DNA of 64,000 nucleotides from Pseudomonas guariconensis (GCF_015680235.1 NZ_JADLJL010000002.1:186001-250000), one strand, 5' to 3'. Positions 1-8,681 are shown, counted from the first letter of the stretch. Program-made: numbers and translations. The notes: generated by a model not told the origin, from the sequence alone.

Positions 1-287
1 ATATCACCGTCGGCTGGCAAGGGCTTCGCCCTTGTTCGCGGGGGCGCAACGACCAGAGCGGCGCTGCGCTCCATCGGCGTTAGCAGGATATGTGCCGCAC
101 CCTGACGTGGAGCAACAAAGTGTTACGAGATCAACCCCTGCGACAACAAGACGCAGCCCGGAATTCAATGGCTTGCGCGGGGTTGGACCTCTGTCGGCTG
201 GATGCCCGGGGGGTGTCATGCCAAAATGCCCCGGTTTTCAGCTGGCCCATCCCAGGGGCCGGCACCTTCCCTGTAAAGGATGGTTCC
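1..287. other. Left-edge intergenic stretch with a degenerate REP-like end
   Basis: No convincing gene is seen here. Bases 14-44 resemble the arm of the REP elements found later in the window (TGGCAAGGGCTTCGCCCTTG followed by a diverged core), so the window probably opens just beside a REP sequence. The ribosome binding site for the SCO gene (AAAGGA, 275-280) is at the right end. Confidence 0.5.
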
Positions 288-896
288 ATGACTGATTTAC
301 TGACCCGGCGTGCTGTCGTCGCCGGGATGGGCGTGCTGGGGCTTGGCCTGCTGGCGGGCTGCAACCCGGCCCGGGGGCTCGAGTTCAAGTACGGCAAGAA
401 CATGAGCAACGAAATCCTCGGCCGCAAGTTCCGGCTCAAGGACACCCAAGGCAACGAACGCACCCTGTCGAGCTTCTATGGCTCGATGCCGATGATCTTC
501 TTCGGGTTCACCCAGTGCCCCGCCGTCTGCCCGACCACCCTGGCGCGTGCCGCGCAGATCAGGAGACTGCTCAGGGGCCGCGACCGTGACCTGTTCCAGG
601 TGGTGCTCATCACCCTGGACCCGGAGCGTGACACCCCGGAAGTGCTCGATGCCTACGTCAAGGCCTTCGACCCCTCGTTCACCGCGCTCACCGGCACCCC
701 CGAGGAAATCGCCGAGGTGGCCAAGGAGTTCAAGGTGTTCTACGAAAAAGTCCCGGCGGGTGATACCTACACCATCTCTCATTCGTCCACCAGCTACGTC
801 TACGATACACGTGGCACCCTGCGACTGAGCCTCGGCCACTCCCTGACTGCCAAGGAATGCGCCGAAGACCTGGTCACCCTGATGGAGATCTGCTAA
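288..896 (+). CDS. SCO1/SenC family copper-binding lipoprotein
   Basis: 202 aa. SCO proteins bind copper and act as thiol-disulfide reductants in assembly of the CuA centre of cytochrome c oxidase. The start at 288 is chosen because AAAGGA lies 7 bases upstream and the protein then begins with a twin-arginine, lipoprotein-like leader: R7-R8, a hydrophobic stretch and a lipobox L-A-G-C with Cys25. The thioredoxin-like fold carries the copper motif CPAVC (typical CxxxC) and the conserved distal His in TISHSS. Size fits the family. The stop overlaps the start of the next gene (TAATG), so the two copper proteins are translationally coupled and probably act on the same target in the cell envelope. 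The remaining oxidase genes are not in view. Confidence 0.9.
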   Translation: MTDLLTRRAVVAGMGVLGLGLLAGCNPARGLEFKYGKNMSNEILGRKFRLKDTQGNERTLSSFYGSMPMIFFGFTQCPAVCPTTLARAAQIRRLLRGRDRDLFQVVLITLDPERDTPEVLDAYVKAFDPSFTALTGTPEEIAEVAKEFKVFYEKVPAGDTYTISHSSTSYVYDTRGTLRLSLGHSLTAKECAEDLVTLMEIC

Positions 897-1378
897 TGGC
901 TGTTTCACTGCAACCTATCAAACGCGGCCTGGTCGCCCTGGCGCTGATGGGCCTGGCCCTGCCGGCACTGGCCCAGACCACCGTGAGCGATGCCTGGGTA
1001 CGCGCCAGCGTGCCGCACCAGCAATCGACCGGGGCCTTCATGACCCTGACCGCCGATACCGACAGCAAGCTGGTGAGCGTTGCCTCGCCCGTGGCCAAGA
1101 CCGCGCAGGTGCATGAAATGACCATGAACGGCGACGTGATGGGCATGCGTGAGGTGAAGGCTGTGGAGTTGCCGGCCGGCAAGGCCGTGAGCCTGGACCC
1201 GAGCGGCTACCACGTGATGCTCATGGGCCTGGCCAAGCAGGTCAAGGAAGGCGAACAGGTGCCGCTGACCCTGGTCATCGAAGACGCCAAGGGTGCCAAG
1301 CAGACCATAGAGGTGCAGGCACCCGTACGCCCGCTGGCCGCCGAAGCGGGGCATGACCACGGCCACATGCAACACTGA
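896..1378 (+). CDS. PCuAC-type periplasmic copper chaperone (DUF461)
   Basis: 160 aa. PCuAC proteins hold Cu(I) in the periplasm and pass it to SCO proteins or directly to the CuA site of cytochrome oxidase. The start at 896 overlaps the SCO stop codon and gives a clean Sec signal peptide (hydrophobic core, cleavage near ALA-QTT, residues 20-25). The family metal site is visible as H-E-M near residue 70 with downstream Met residues and H-V-M-L-M about 40 residues later. The C-terminal tail is rich in His and Met (HDHGHMQH), as in many PCuAC proteins with a second copper site. The immediate coupling to the SCO gene supports the role. Confidence 0.9.
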   Translation: MAVSLQPIKRGLVALALMGLALPALAQTTVSDAWVRASVPHQQSTGAFMTLTADTDSKLVSVASPVAKTAQVHEMTMNGDVMGMREVKAVELPAGKAVSLDPSGYHVMLMGLAKQVKEGEQVPLTLVIEDAKGAKQTIEVQAPVRPLAAEAGHDHGHMQH

Positions 1379-1498
1379 TCGTTCAAGTACCGCTGGGTTT
1401 CCCGGCATGACGCAAGGCCGCACCTGCAGGCACCCGGTGGGTGGCGTAGGGGCGGCCTTGTATCGTTTCAGGGGCGCGTAATGGCCCCATGTCACTTA

Positions 1499-1532
1499 GA
1501 CCGGCGCTCAGCTACGACCGGCGCTCAGCTAC
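1499..1532. repeat. 17-bp perfect tandem duplication
   Basis: The unit GACCGGCGCTCAGCTAC occurs twice head to tail at 1499-1515 and 1516-1532. It covers the stop codon of the minus-strand gene that ends at 1525. The copy nearest the gene encodes its last residues, so the event duplicated the 3' end without changing the protein. It looks like a recent slip-strand duplication. Confidence 0.85.
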
Positions 1533-1752
1533 GAAACCTGGGTAGCGGCCGCTCGATGGTCAACGACGTCAAGGTCTTGCGCACCTGGGCATCTTCGGCT
1601 TCCAGAGCCTTGAGGCTTGCGCGGATCTTGCCAGCAGCGGGCACATCGCCCTGCCGGTCGATCCAGTCTGCAATCTCCTTGCAAGCACTGCTCAAACAGG
1701 CTTGGCGCTGGTTCATCAGCGTCAGGAGGGTGGTGAGCTCTCTATCGGACAT
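1525..1752 (-). CDS. Small conserved hypothetical protein, 75 aa
   Basis: I do not recognise a named family. The reading begins with ATG preceded by a good GGAGG site (minus strand, just right of 1752). The protein is hydrophilic and predicted helical, with Cys residues in a Q-A-C-L-S-S-A-C-K segment in its first half and a charged, leucine-rich middle. No signal peptide or membrane segment is seen. It stands alone between the copper operon and the AT-rich region, in opposite orientation to both. The strong Shine-Dalgarno and normal codon use make it a believable gene; function unknown. Confidence 0.65.
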   Translation of the reverse strand: MSDRELTTLLTLMNQRQACLSSACKEIADWIDRQGDVPAAGKIRASLKALEAEDAQVRKTLTSLTIERPLPRFRS

Positions 1753-2350
1753 GGCAGGATCCTCCGTTCAGCCCACTCAGTTTAGCAGGGGTAGGGGGTT
1801 CTGCTCGGCGCAATGCCAGGCCTGCCAAACCGGTATGCGTTACAACCGTTCATCCGACGAATAGGCGGCAAAGGCTGTATGGGCCTGCGTGCGCTGCCTG
1901 TTTATTGAAGTTCGATATTTTGTAAGTAAAACGGTATTGATCTTGAAAGGCTTGAAGTTCTTGCGTTTAACTTTTTTCTTGTGAGTGGGAAGTTTCCTAC
2001 TTGTTCGCGTGAAGCATTTGTTGCAAAAGGTTTTGTTACAAGTAGTGGGTTGTTGGTGGTGCGTTGTACGTCTACCGTGGAGTTGCGATTAATTTAAGGA
2101 ATACGTCAAAAGATGATCTGACGCATAACTTAGAGTTAGGCGGCGAGGATGTCCCTGGGCTCTTTCTGCTTTCTGAGTCTCACTGACCCACCTGGGCTGG
2201 CTCTGGTACAGCAACCTGATGTTCTACCTGACTCCCGAGAGCGAGCAGAACGTGCTCAAGCGCTTGGTCTACGAGCGTCTCGACACACCTGGGCGCGATA
2301 TTACGGAAGACGAACTGATCTACTCGGCCGGCTAGGGAAGACGAAGCGAC
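1753..2350. other. AT-rich intergenic region with an orphan coding remnant
   Basis: From about 1890 to 2130 the sequence is much richer in A and T than its surroundings, typical of a promoter region or an imported segment. From 2177 to 2335 one frame reads as protein-like sequence (starting near LTHLGWLWYS and ending DELIYSAG at a TAG) with no start codon that suits it. It looks like the 3' end of a lost gene, or a small peptide broken by a frameshift from an ATG at 2149 in the neighbouring frame. The gene family cannot be told. Confidence 0.45.
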
Positions 2351-3567
2351 ATGCAGGCTTTGAACTTGACGCAGGCACCAGGGCGCTTGCGACCGGATAC
2401 TGTTTCTCCAAATGTGGGGAGTTTGCCTTCGAGGCTGCCTTCGCTGTGGTGGTGGTAGCTATAGCCGAGGCGGATCTCCTGTTGATTGGCTTGGTCTACT
2501 TCTTTCGCTACTTGCCCAGCGCGGTCTTTTCGCCCATTGGAGGTTGGTTGGCGGATAACGGCGATCGCAAACGTACCCTGGTTTGGGTAGAAATGGGCAA
2601 GTGCCTCGTGGTGCTTTTGTTCTTCGGCGTGTTCAGTTTTACCGAGCCGGCCCTGGTGATGGTGACCGTGACGGCCATGTTCATGACCGCACTGGACTGT
2701 CTGTATGTCCCCACCTTCCGTGCTTATTTTCCCAGCATCGTCGAGCGGGACGTGCTCTGTTCGGTCAACAGTGGGCTTCAGGTGGTCGAAGATGCGGCGT
2801 CTATCGTCGGGCCGCTGGTGTTTTCCGCCATCGCGTTGCTGTACACCACTGAGGTGACCTTCCTGTTCTTTTCCGTCTGCCTGCTGTGTTCGGCTGTTGC
2901 CCTTGCCACGCTGTCACGGGTCGAAAAAGAGCAAATGGTAGCCTTCGATGGCATGAGCCTCGTGCGTGAGGCTGCGCATAGCGTCGGCCAGATGCGTGCC
3001 GGCAATGCGCCTCTGTTCGCCGTGATTTGTTGCACCACGTTTTGTGCAATGTTCGCGACCTCGGTGATTCGCTTCATCCTGCCGGCTTCGGTACTCGAGC
3101 ATTTTTCTTCCGAAGCGGCGGTAGGCTACGTATTTTCCCTGTTGGCCACCGGGACCGTACTGGGAGGCGTGCTTTATACCCGGCTCAACAAGCGCACCAC
3201 GGCGCGCTTGGTGATGCGCTACTGGGCGCTGTACGGTGCCTTGTTTTTCGCAGCCGCCGTAGCCCTGGAATACGCCAGCGGGCTGTTCCTGCTCATCCTG
3301 TTTTGCGTGGGGTTCGTGGGGGCGTTCGTGGATATCGCCATCGTGACCAATATCCAGTGCCTGTCTGGCGAGCACGAGGTCGGGCGCAACTTCTCGTTGT
3401 ATTACTTCACCGCAGTAATCGGCGACGCTTTTTCAGGTTTGATCGCCAGCGTCGTCTATGTGCTGGTGGGGCCGGCGACCTTCATCGGGATGACACTCAT
3501 GCTTGTCCTCGCGCCCTTACGTTGGATCACCCAAGGAGGTCTGGATGACCATCACGATCGTGCATAG
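2351..3567 (+). pseudogene. MFS transporter, probably frameshifted near its start
   Basis: From about 2398 to 3567 the reading encodes a membrane protein with roughly ten to twelve hydrophobic segments and a typical MFS loop after TM2 (GGWLADNGDRKR), so it was a major facilitator exporter. The frame that holds the transporter has no ATG between its TM1 and a doubtful start at 2149. In the next frame an ATG at 2351 with a GGAAG-type site gives a plausible N-terminus (MQALNLTQAPGRL) that would join the transporter near base 2394 after a single-base change. I therefore read this as a transporter inactivated by one frameshift. If it is translated from 2149 it would carry an odd 85-residue leader. 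It overlaps the truncated decarboxylase downstream by 23 bp, suggesting they were one substrate/product exchange operon. Confidence 0.6.
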
Positions 3568-4036
3568 TGCGGCCCTTTCCTCAAGCGAGTGGGGAGAGGC
3601 CGAAATGGTCGATTTCGCGCAATGCGCAAACCTTGCCCATGCCTCTGCGCTGGTACTCACTCCGCGGGATGCGGTCAGTGATCAGGTGGCTCAAGCCGTA
3701 CGGCGCTGGAAGGTGCCCCTGTTCGTGATTGGCCAGGCGCACGAGCCGCTCCAGGCCAAGCATTGCTCGGAGCTGGGCGCCATCCGCTTGCCGAAGTCCC
3801 TGGGCAGCGATGAGCAGGCGCGGGTAAAGGCCGCGGCCGAAGCGTACGAGCATCGCACGCTGCCGCCGTTCACGCGTGCTGTCGCCGCATTCAGCGCGCG
3901 TCGCAGGCCCACCTATGCCTGCCCGGGCCATCAGGGGGGACAATGCCTGGAGCTGCATCCGGCAGGGGTGCGCCTGCGACGCTTGCTGGGTGACGGAATC
4001 TATCGGGTGGACGTTCCACATGCCGCACCCGAGCGT
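3545..4036 (+). pseudogene. Truncated Orn/Lys/Arg decarboxylase (N-terminal part only)
   Basis: ATG at 3545 follows an excellent AAGGAGGT site. The first 110 residues look like the flavodoxin-like wing domain of fold-type I basic amino acid decarboxylases. They are followed by the start of the PLP domain with its hallmark CPGHQGG at about residue 125. The similarity continues to about residue 160 (GDGIYRVDV) and then stops where the convergent araC gene ends. The family is normally 600-750 residues, so the PLP lysine, active site and C-terminal domain are all missing. The open frame runs on to 4303, but only as antisense of the araC gene. A deletion or recombination removed the rest. Confidence 0.75.
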
Positions 4037-4039
4037 AGC

Positions 4040-4873
4040 CTACGCAAAGCGGCACGCCTGCCGGTAGGCGCCGGGGGTGACGCCATAGGCCTGCTTGAAC
4101 TGCCGGCTCAGGTGGCTCTGGTCGGCAAAGCCCAAGGAGAAGGCGACGTCCGAGGCGCTCAGGCCGCTCTTGAGGTATTCGCGGGCGCGGGCCAGGCGGC
4201 GTTGCTTGAGCCAGGCGTGGGGTGGCAGGCCGGTGGCCTGGCGGAATACTCGGGCGAAATGGAAGGGCGACAGGTTCACCGCTGCTGCCAAGGCCTCCAA
4301 TGAGGGCGGGTCGGCCAGTTGGCTTTCCAACAGCTCACGGGCCCGTGCCACGGCCAGGGGTTCGTTGCCTGGCGCACGGGCCTGGGCGCAGTGGCCATGA
4401 CGCTGGACCAAGGCCAGCACCGCCTGGCGCCAGGCGGTCTGCTGCTCCAGGGCGCTGGCGCCGGTTTCGGACAGTTGGTGCAACTGGCTGAACATGGCGG
4501 CTAGCGCCGGATCCTGGATGACGCTGTCCTTGAAGTGCGGCCTGCCATGCCGACCCAGCTCCAGTTCCTCCAGCACGCCGGTCACCCGCTCGTGCTCGGG
4601 GTAGAAGCCGCGGTAGCGCCAGCCTGCTTCGTGAGCGGTGGCCCCGGTGTGCAGTTCGTCCGGGTTGATCAGCACCATACTGCCCACCGGTGCCAGGTGT
4701 TCGCTGCCGCGATGCCAGAAGCGCTGGGCGCCGGACTCGATCACGGTGAACACATAGCCTTCATGCACGTGGGGGGCAAAGCGTTGTTGGAAATACCGCG
4801 CATGCAGCATCTCCACGTCGCCCAGCGCCGGGGCCTGCCAGAGGTGAGTCTGTTCGCGCAGGGGCGTGTTCAT
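4040..4873 (-). CDS. AraC family transcriptional regulator with cupin sensor domain
   Basis: 277 aa. The N-terminal half is an AraC-type cupin sensor (HVHEGYVFTVIE near residue 40 and NPDELHTG near residue 75). The C-terminal 100 residues hold the paired helix-turn-helix (SLEALAAAVNLSPFHFARVF, then ASDVAFSLGFADQSHLSRQF). The start at 4873 is fixed by its ATGA overlap with the azlD stop codon, so it is the last gene of an azlC-azlD-araC operon. It most likely senses an amino acid or related molecule and controls the export genes with which it is co-translated. Longer upstream readings are only antisense or azlD sequence. Confidence 0.88.
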   Translation of the reverse strand: MNTPLREQTHLWQAPALGDVEMLHARYFQQRFAPHVHEGYVFTVIESGAQRFWHRGSEHLAPVGSMVLINPDELHTGATAHEAGWRYRGFYPEHERVTGVLEELELGRHGRPHFKDSVIQDPALAAMFSQLHQLSETGASALEQQTAWRQAVLALVQRHGHCAQARAPGNEPLAVARARELLESQLADPPSLEALAAAVNLSPFHFARVFRQATGLPPHAWLKQRRLARAREYLKSGLSASDVAFSLGFADQSHLSRQFKQAYGVTPGAYRQACRFA

Positions 4874-5184
4874 GCCAGCCAGCTGCGCAAAAGGAAGAAG
4901 ATCAACATGCTGGCCAGCATGCTCAGCAACACGCTGCGGGTCAACAGCACCAGGGCGATCGCCACCAGCGAACCCAGCAGGTACGGGTTGGCCAGGCTCA
5001 GGTCGAGCTGGTGACCGGGCAGGAAAATGATCGGCCCACAGATGGCCGTCAGCATGCCTGGCACGGCGAAGCCCAGGAATTGGCGGGCATTGGAGCTCAG
5101 GCGCAAGGGCAGGCGTGGTTCGAGGAAGGCGTAGCGGTTGAGAAATACCACCAGGCCCATGGCGAAGATCAGCAACCACGTCAT
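4870..5184 (-). CDS. azlD: AzlD family branched-chain amino acid exporter small subunit
   Basis: 104 aa, nearly all hydrophobic, with three to four membrane helices. It carries the family pattern NRYAFLEPRLP after the first helix and F-A-V-P-G-M-L-T-A in the middle. AzlD is the small partner of AzlC; together they form a two-component amino acid exporter (branched-chain amino acids in the best known cases). The start at 5184 overlaps the azlC stop (ATGA) and its own stop overlaps the araC start the same way, so all three proteins should be made in step. Confidence 0.9.
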   Translation of the reverse strand: MTWLLIFAMGLVVFLNRYAFLEPRLPLRLSSNARQFLGFAVPGMLTAICGPIIFLPGHQLDLSLANPYLLGSLVAIALVLLTRSVLLSMLASMLIFFLLRSWLA

Positions 5185-5882
5185 GGGCGGCCTCCGCCAA
5201 GCTTCTGGCAGGTGAAGCCGGCGCTCATGCCCAGCAGGCCCGCAACCACCAGGGCGGTTTCCCACTGCCAGTGACTGAACAGCACCGAGCAGAACAGCGA
5301 GACGGCCACGCACACCACAGTGGGCAGGTTACGCACCAGGGGCGCGATCAGTGCGACGAAGGTGGCGACGATGGAAAAATCCAGGCCAAGCTGGTCCAAA
5401 TGCGGGATGTTCTGGCCAAGCAGGATGCCGGCTAGGGTGAACAGGTTCCAGGCCACATAGAACGTCAGGCCGACCCCCAAGGCATACCACCGGTTGAAGT
5501 GTTGCTGGTCATAGCGGCTGGTCAGGGCGAAGAACTCATCGGTCAGCAAAAAGCCCAATCCCAGGCGCCAGCGCAGCGGTTGGTTGGAAAGCACCGGGCG
5601 CATGGACAGGCCATAAAGCAGGTGTTGGGAAGTCAGCAGCAAGGTGGTGAGCAGGATCGAGAACAGGTTCGCACCGCCCTTGAGCATGCCGATTGCCACC
5701 AGTTGCGCGGCGCCGGCGAAGACGATAGCAGACAGCCCCTGGCCCTCCCAGGCGCTGAGGTTGGCCTCGATGGCCATGGACCCGGCCAGCAAGCCCCATG
5801 GGGCGACAGCCAGGGACAGGGGCATGATGGCGAGGGCGCCGTGGAGAAACGCTTGACGGGCGACGGGTGGGCTGCAGGACAT
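5181..5882 (-). CDS. azlC: AzlC family branched-chain amino acid exporter large subunit
   Basis: 233 aa with about six membrane helices. The family signature is clear: PLSLAVAPWGLLAG in the first helix, FAGAAQLVAIGML near residue 60, the QHLLYGLSMRP loop near residue 90 and LTDEFFALT near residue 115. It is the large membrane subunit that works with AzlD to expel amino acids from the cytoplasm. First gene of the overlapping azlCD-araC operon. The length is typical. Confidence 0.92.
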   Translation of the reverse strand: MSCSPPVARQAFLHGALAIMPLSLAVAPWGLLAGSMAIEANLSAWEGQGLSAIVFAGAAQLVAIGMLKGGANLFSILLTTLLLTSQHLLYGLSMRPVLSNQPLRWRLGLGFLLTDEFFALTSRYDQQHFNRWYALGVGLTFYVAWNLFTLAGILLGQNIPHLDQLGLDFSIVATFVALIAPLVRNLPTVVCVAVSLFCSVLFSHWQWETALVVAGLLGMSAGFTCQKLGGGRP

Positions 5883-6058
5883 GATGGTGACTATGAATCG
5901 ACTGGGACAACCAGCATGCCAGAGGACGAGAGGGGAGGCTTGAACGTTCTTGCTACCCTAGTGTGGTGTTTTACAAACAACAACCCTGAATCGCGGCGCT
6001 TTTTGCGCTCATGCGGCGTTGTCGCGCCTCGCCGTGGCTGGGCTACGACGCGTCTCGA

Positions 6059-6754
6059 TCAGCGATGGCTGGTCAGGCGCTGTTGGGCAGCCGCGCAACC
6101 GTTGATCTCTACGGCCTTTTGCAGCAGTAGCTGCCGACGCTGCGGATCAAGGTCGCCGAGCAGGCGGTACACCTCGGCCTGATAGTCGCGCTGGCGCCCC
6201 CATTGCATTTCCAGGCCTTGCGGCTGGCTGCGGTTGCAGGCCAGGCGAACCGCAGGCTGTGGGTAGTAAGGCGCATACAGGGTGGCCATGCTGGGGATGG
6301 CCTCCAGTGCCTGGCGGTACGCGGGGCTGGCGTTATACGGCGGGCACCAGGTGGCGATCGCCGGCGCTGGCGGGGCGAAACCCTGTTGCAGGCTGGCTTC
6401 CAGCAACGGGCAGGCGGCATCTGGAATCTGCGTGGCAGGCAGGTACGTCATGTAGTACAAGGCCAGCCGGTACTGGGCTACGGGGTGGCCAAGTGCCACT
6501 GATTTCTTCAGCAAGGCCACTGCCGTGGGCAATGTGCGGGCCAGGGCCTGGCCTTGGCGGCTGAGCTCCGGGTCGCCGCCTATCGCAGTGCGCAGGGGGC
6601 TGGGGGTGTCATCCTGGCTGTCGGCCTGCTCGAGCAGGGGCAGGGCCTGGCGATAGAGCAGGTCGGCGTGTGGGTCGATCTGCACGTCCAGCGCCTGGGC
6701 AGTGTGCGCAAGCACGCCCAGGAGCAATGGCGACAAGAAGACAGCACGATTCAC
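6059..6754 (-). CDS. Secreted Sel1-like repeat protein
   Basis: 231 aa with a GTG start (no in-frame ATG is available upstream). A Sec signal peptide ends near ALA-HTAQALD (residues 14-22). The central part (LLKKSVALGHPVAQYRLALYY) resembles a Sel1/TPR helical repeat, and similar helices follow. Paired Cys residues (PDAACPLLE, ATWCPPY, RLACNRS, INGCAAA) suggest disulfide bonds in the periplasm. No catalytic motif is seen. Function unknown; possibly a periplasmic scaffold protein. It stands as a single gene between azlC and the SGNH hydrolase operon, all on the minus strand. Confidence 0.75.
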   Translation of the reverse strand: MNRAVFLSPLLLGVLAHTAQALDVQIDPHADLLYRQALPLLEQADSQDDTPSPLRTAIGGDPELSRQGQALARTLPTAVALLKKSVALGHPVAQYRLALYYMTYLPATQIPDAACPLLEASLQQGFAPPAPAIATWCPPYNASPAYRQALEAIPSMATLYAPYYPQPAVRLACNRSQPQGLEMQWGRQRDYQAEVYRLLGDLDPQRRQLLLQKAVEINGCAAAQQRLTSHR

Positions 6755-6913
6755 GGGCGGGTCTCGCAGGCAGGCCGGCCAAGGCAGGCGGCCAGGTGCA
6801 GCGGGGCAGCTTCGATGGTCATGGCGTTACACACGTGCCTCAAGCGAATCGGGAGCGACGACGTCGTATTCTAGCCACCCCGAAGGGCAGTCTGAAAGAC
6901 CATTCCTATTTTG

Positions 6914-8008
6914 TCAGACGAGCTTGATGGTCGTCGCCTTGCGATTGGCCTGTTTTTCCTGGGCCAGCCCGAGTTTCGCGGTGATCACCTTGGCCAGGGC
7001 ATTGTTGCCCCGATCATTGAAATGCAGGCGGTCGACGAACAACGGCTCGCTGAACACCGGGGAACTGCTCAACATGCAGTTCATGTCGTAGCATGGCACG
7101 GCTTCGGCCTGGGCCTTGATACGGCGGAAGAAGGCCATGTGCAGTTCGCTGTCGAACACGTCGGCCAGCAGCCGATCGAAATTGGTCGGCTGTTGTTGCA
7201 GGGTATCGAGCATGTCTTGCTCGGCGACAGGCAGGCTGTCGCGGCACCAGGGCAACAAGGGCTGGAGAATGAAGGTGAGGGTTGCGTGGCCATCGGCCAG
7301 CAGACGATCCCACTGCCGTAGGGTACGGCCGATCGTTTCGGCCGCGCGGGCCAGGCGCTTGTCGGGTGCCGACAGCGTCCAACTGGGCATGGGAGCCGCC
7401 CTGCGAGGCGCCAGGGCCTGGCCCAGGCGCTGCCAGAACGACGCGTTGCGAGGGCCTTCGGTGTGCTGCACGCCTTCGTTGAAACTGTTGAGCAGGCCCA
7501 GGTACGACAAAGCCTGCTCCGGGCCATGCTCGCAGGCCAGGACTTCATCCAAGGCTTCGTGGGCCAAGGTGTTCAGGCCGCTGAGCACCACCACATGGCC
7601 GATTTCGCCAAATCGATGCTGGTGGGTCAGGAACATCAACAACTCCTGGGTGGCGTTCAGCCCGCAGCCGGCCAGGCTCAGCCAGACTTCGCCGGTGAGT
7701 GCCGACAGGTACGAGGCCACTGTGTGTTCGTCGGAGCTGGCGCCGATGCCCAGGGTGGTGGAACCGCCCACCAACAGGTTAACCCGCTTCGTACCGTGGT
7801 GCTCGGCCACCGAGAAGCGCTTTCCGAGACAGTGGCTGTAGCGCATGCCCAAGCTGTCGGTATTGATGGTGCCGGAGCGATAGCCGCGCTCATGCATGTA
7901 CAGCGTGTGCGGCGCGCGGCGGCTGCCCAGCAGCAGGAAGCGTTGGTAGTCCTGCTGCAGCGGAACAGGGTTGCCCGGAACGTTCGTAGCGTGGTCGATC
8001 GGTCTCAT
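6914..8008 (-). CDS. SGNH/GDSL-type hydrolase-like protein, third gene of a small-molecule operon
   Basis: 364 aa. The start at 8008 has a good AAAGGAG site. The first SGNH block is visible as LLVGGSTTLGIGASSDEHT (nucleophile Ser in GGST, about residues 78-95) and the last as DRLHFNDRGN near residue 338 (catalytic Asp-His pair). Between them are VVLSGLNTL (the Asn block) and other conserved pieces. There is no signal peptide, so it probably acts in the cytoplasm. It is the last gene of a three-gene minus-strand operon with a YqcI/YcgG oxygenase homologue and a LysE exporter, and may modify or release an ester or acyl group of the same metabolite. I have a memory of Pseudomonas homologues annotated 'inducer of phenazine A', which I cannot verify here. 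Confidence 0.75.
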   Translation of the reverse strand: MRPIDHATNVPGNPVPLQQDYQRFLLLGSRRAPHTLYMHERGYRSGTINTDSLGMRYSHCLGKRFSVAEHHGTKRVNLLVGGSTTLGIGASSDEHTVASYLSALTGEVWLSLAGCGLNATQELLMFLTHQHRFGEIGHVVVLSGLNTLAHEALDEVLACEHGPEQALSYLGLLNSFNEGVQHTEGPRNASFWQRLGQALAPRRAAPMPSWTLSAPDKRLARAAETIGRTLRQWDRLLADGHATLTFILQPLLPWCRDSLPVAEQDMLDTLQQQPTNFDRLLADVFDSELHMAFFRRIKAQAEAVPCYDMNCMLSSSPVFSEPLFVDRLHFNDRGNNALAKVITAKLGLAQEKQANRKATTIKLV

Positions 8009-8049
8009 GGGCGCTCCTTTTGGCACACCAGGCTCGGCAGTGGCGCGGC

Positions 8050-8679
8050 TCAGCCGGCCAGTTCCTTGATGTTGTAGGCAAGGCCGGCGATGGCGATCAG
8101 CAACAAGGCGACGCCGGAGGCCAGGGTGATCAGGCGGTTGCTGCGCTGCGAGGCGATCTTGCCGATGGCGAAGATGTACAGGCTGAGCACGGCGAAATCG
8201 ATGATGATCCACAGCAGCGACAACACCACCATGCTCTTGCCGAAGGATTCAGTGATCTGGATGAACTGCGGGAAGAAGGAAATGAAGAAGATGATGTCCT
8301 TGGGGTTGGAAATACCCACCATGAACCCTTGCAGCAAGCCGCCTCGACCGGGTTGTTCGGGCGTATCCGCCGGGGTTTGCACAGCGGGCGCCTGCAGCGC
8401 CTCGCGCAGGGTAGCGACGGCGATATAGCCGATGAACAGGCAGCCCAGCAGGCTCAGACCGCTGAGCCAGGCCTTGTCCACCGCGGCGCTGGTCATGATG
8501 ATCCAGGCGGCGGCACCGATGAGTACCAGCGAAGCCCAATTGGTGCCGAGCGCGGTGAACAGGGCCTTGCGCGGGCCGGAGGCGGCCGCGGTGTTGACGA
8601 TCAATGCCACGACCGGGCCGGGTGTGGCGATCAGCAGCAGGACGGTGAGGGCATAGGTGGCGGCGAGTGCGGTATTCAC
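8050..8679 (-). CDS. LysE/RhtB family exporter
   Basis: 209 aa with about six membrane helices. It has the LysE signature near the N-terminus (ATPGPVVALIVNTA) and the mid-protein segment GFMVGISNPKDIIFF that follows the third helix. These proteins export amino acids, homoserine lactone-like molecules and other small polar metabolites. The preferred start is GTG at 8679, two bases after the stop of the upstream oxygenase gene, giving the usual LysE N-terminus; a longer reading only adds upstream gene sequence. Its place between an oxygenase and a hydrolase suggests that it exports their product. Confidence 0.88.
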   Translation of the reverse strand: MNTALAATYALTVLLLIATPGPVVALIVNTAAASGPRKALFTALGTNWASLVLIGAAAWIIMTSAAVDKAWLSGLSLLGCLFIGYIAVATLREALQAPAVQTPADTPEQPGRGGLLQGFMVGISNPKDIIFFISFFPQFIQITESFGKSMVVLSLLWIIIDFAVLSLYIFAIGKIASQRSNRLITLASGVALLLIAIAGLAYNIKELAG

Positions 8680-8681
8680 GT

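Noticed and set aside
2149..2350. N-terminal extension of the MFS protein from the ATG at 2149
   Set aside because: The extension is Arg-rich, unlike any transporter leader, and a different frame looks coding over the same bases.
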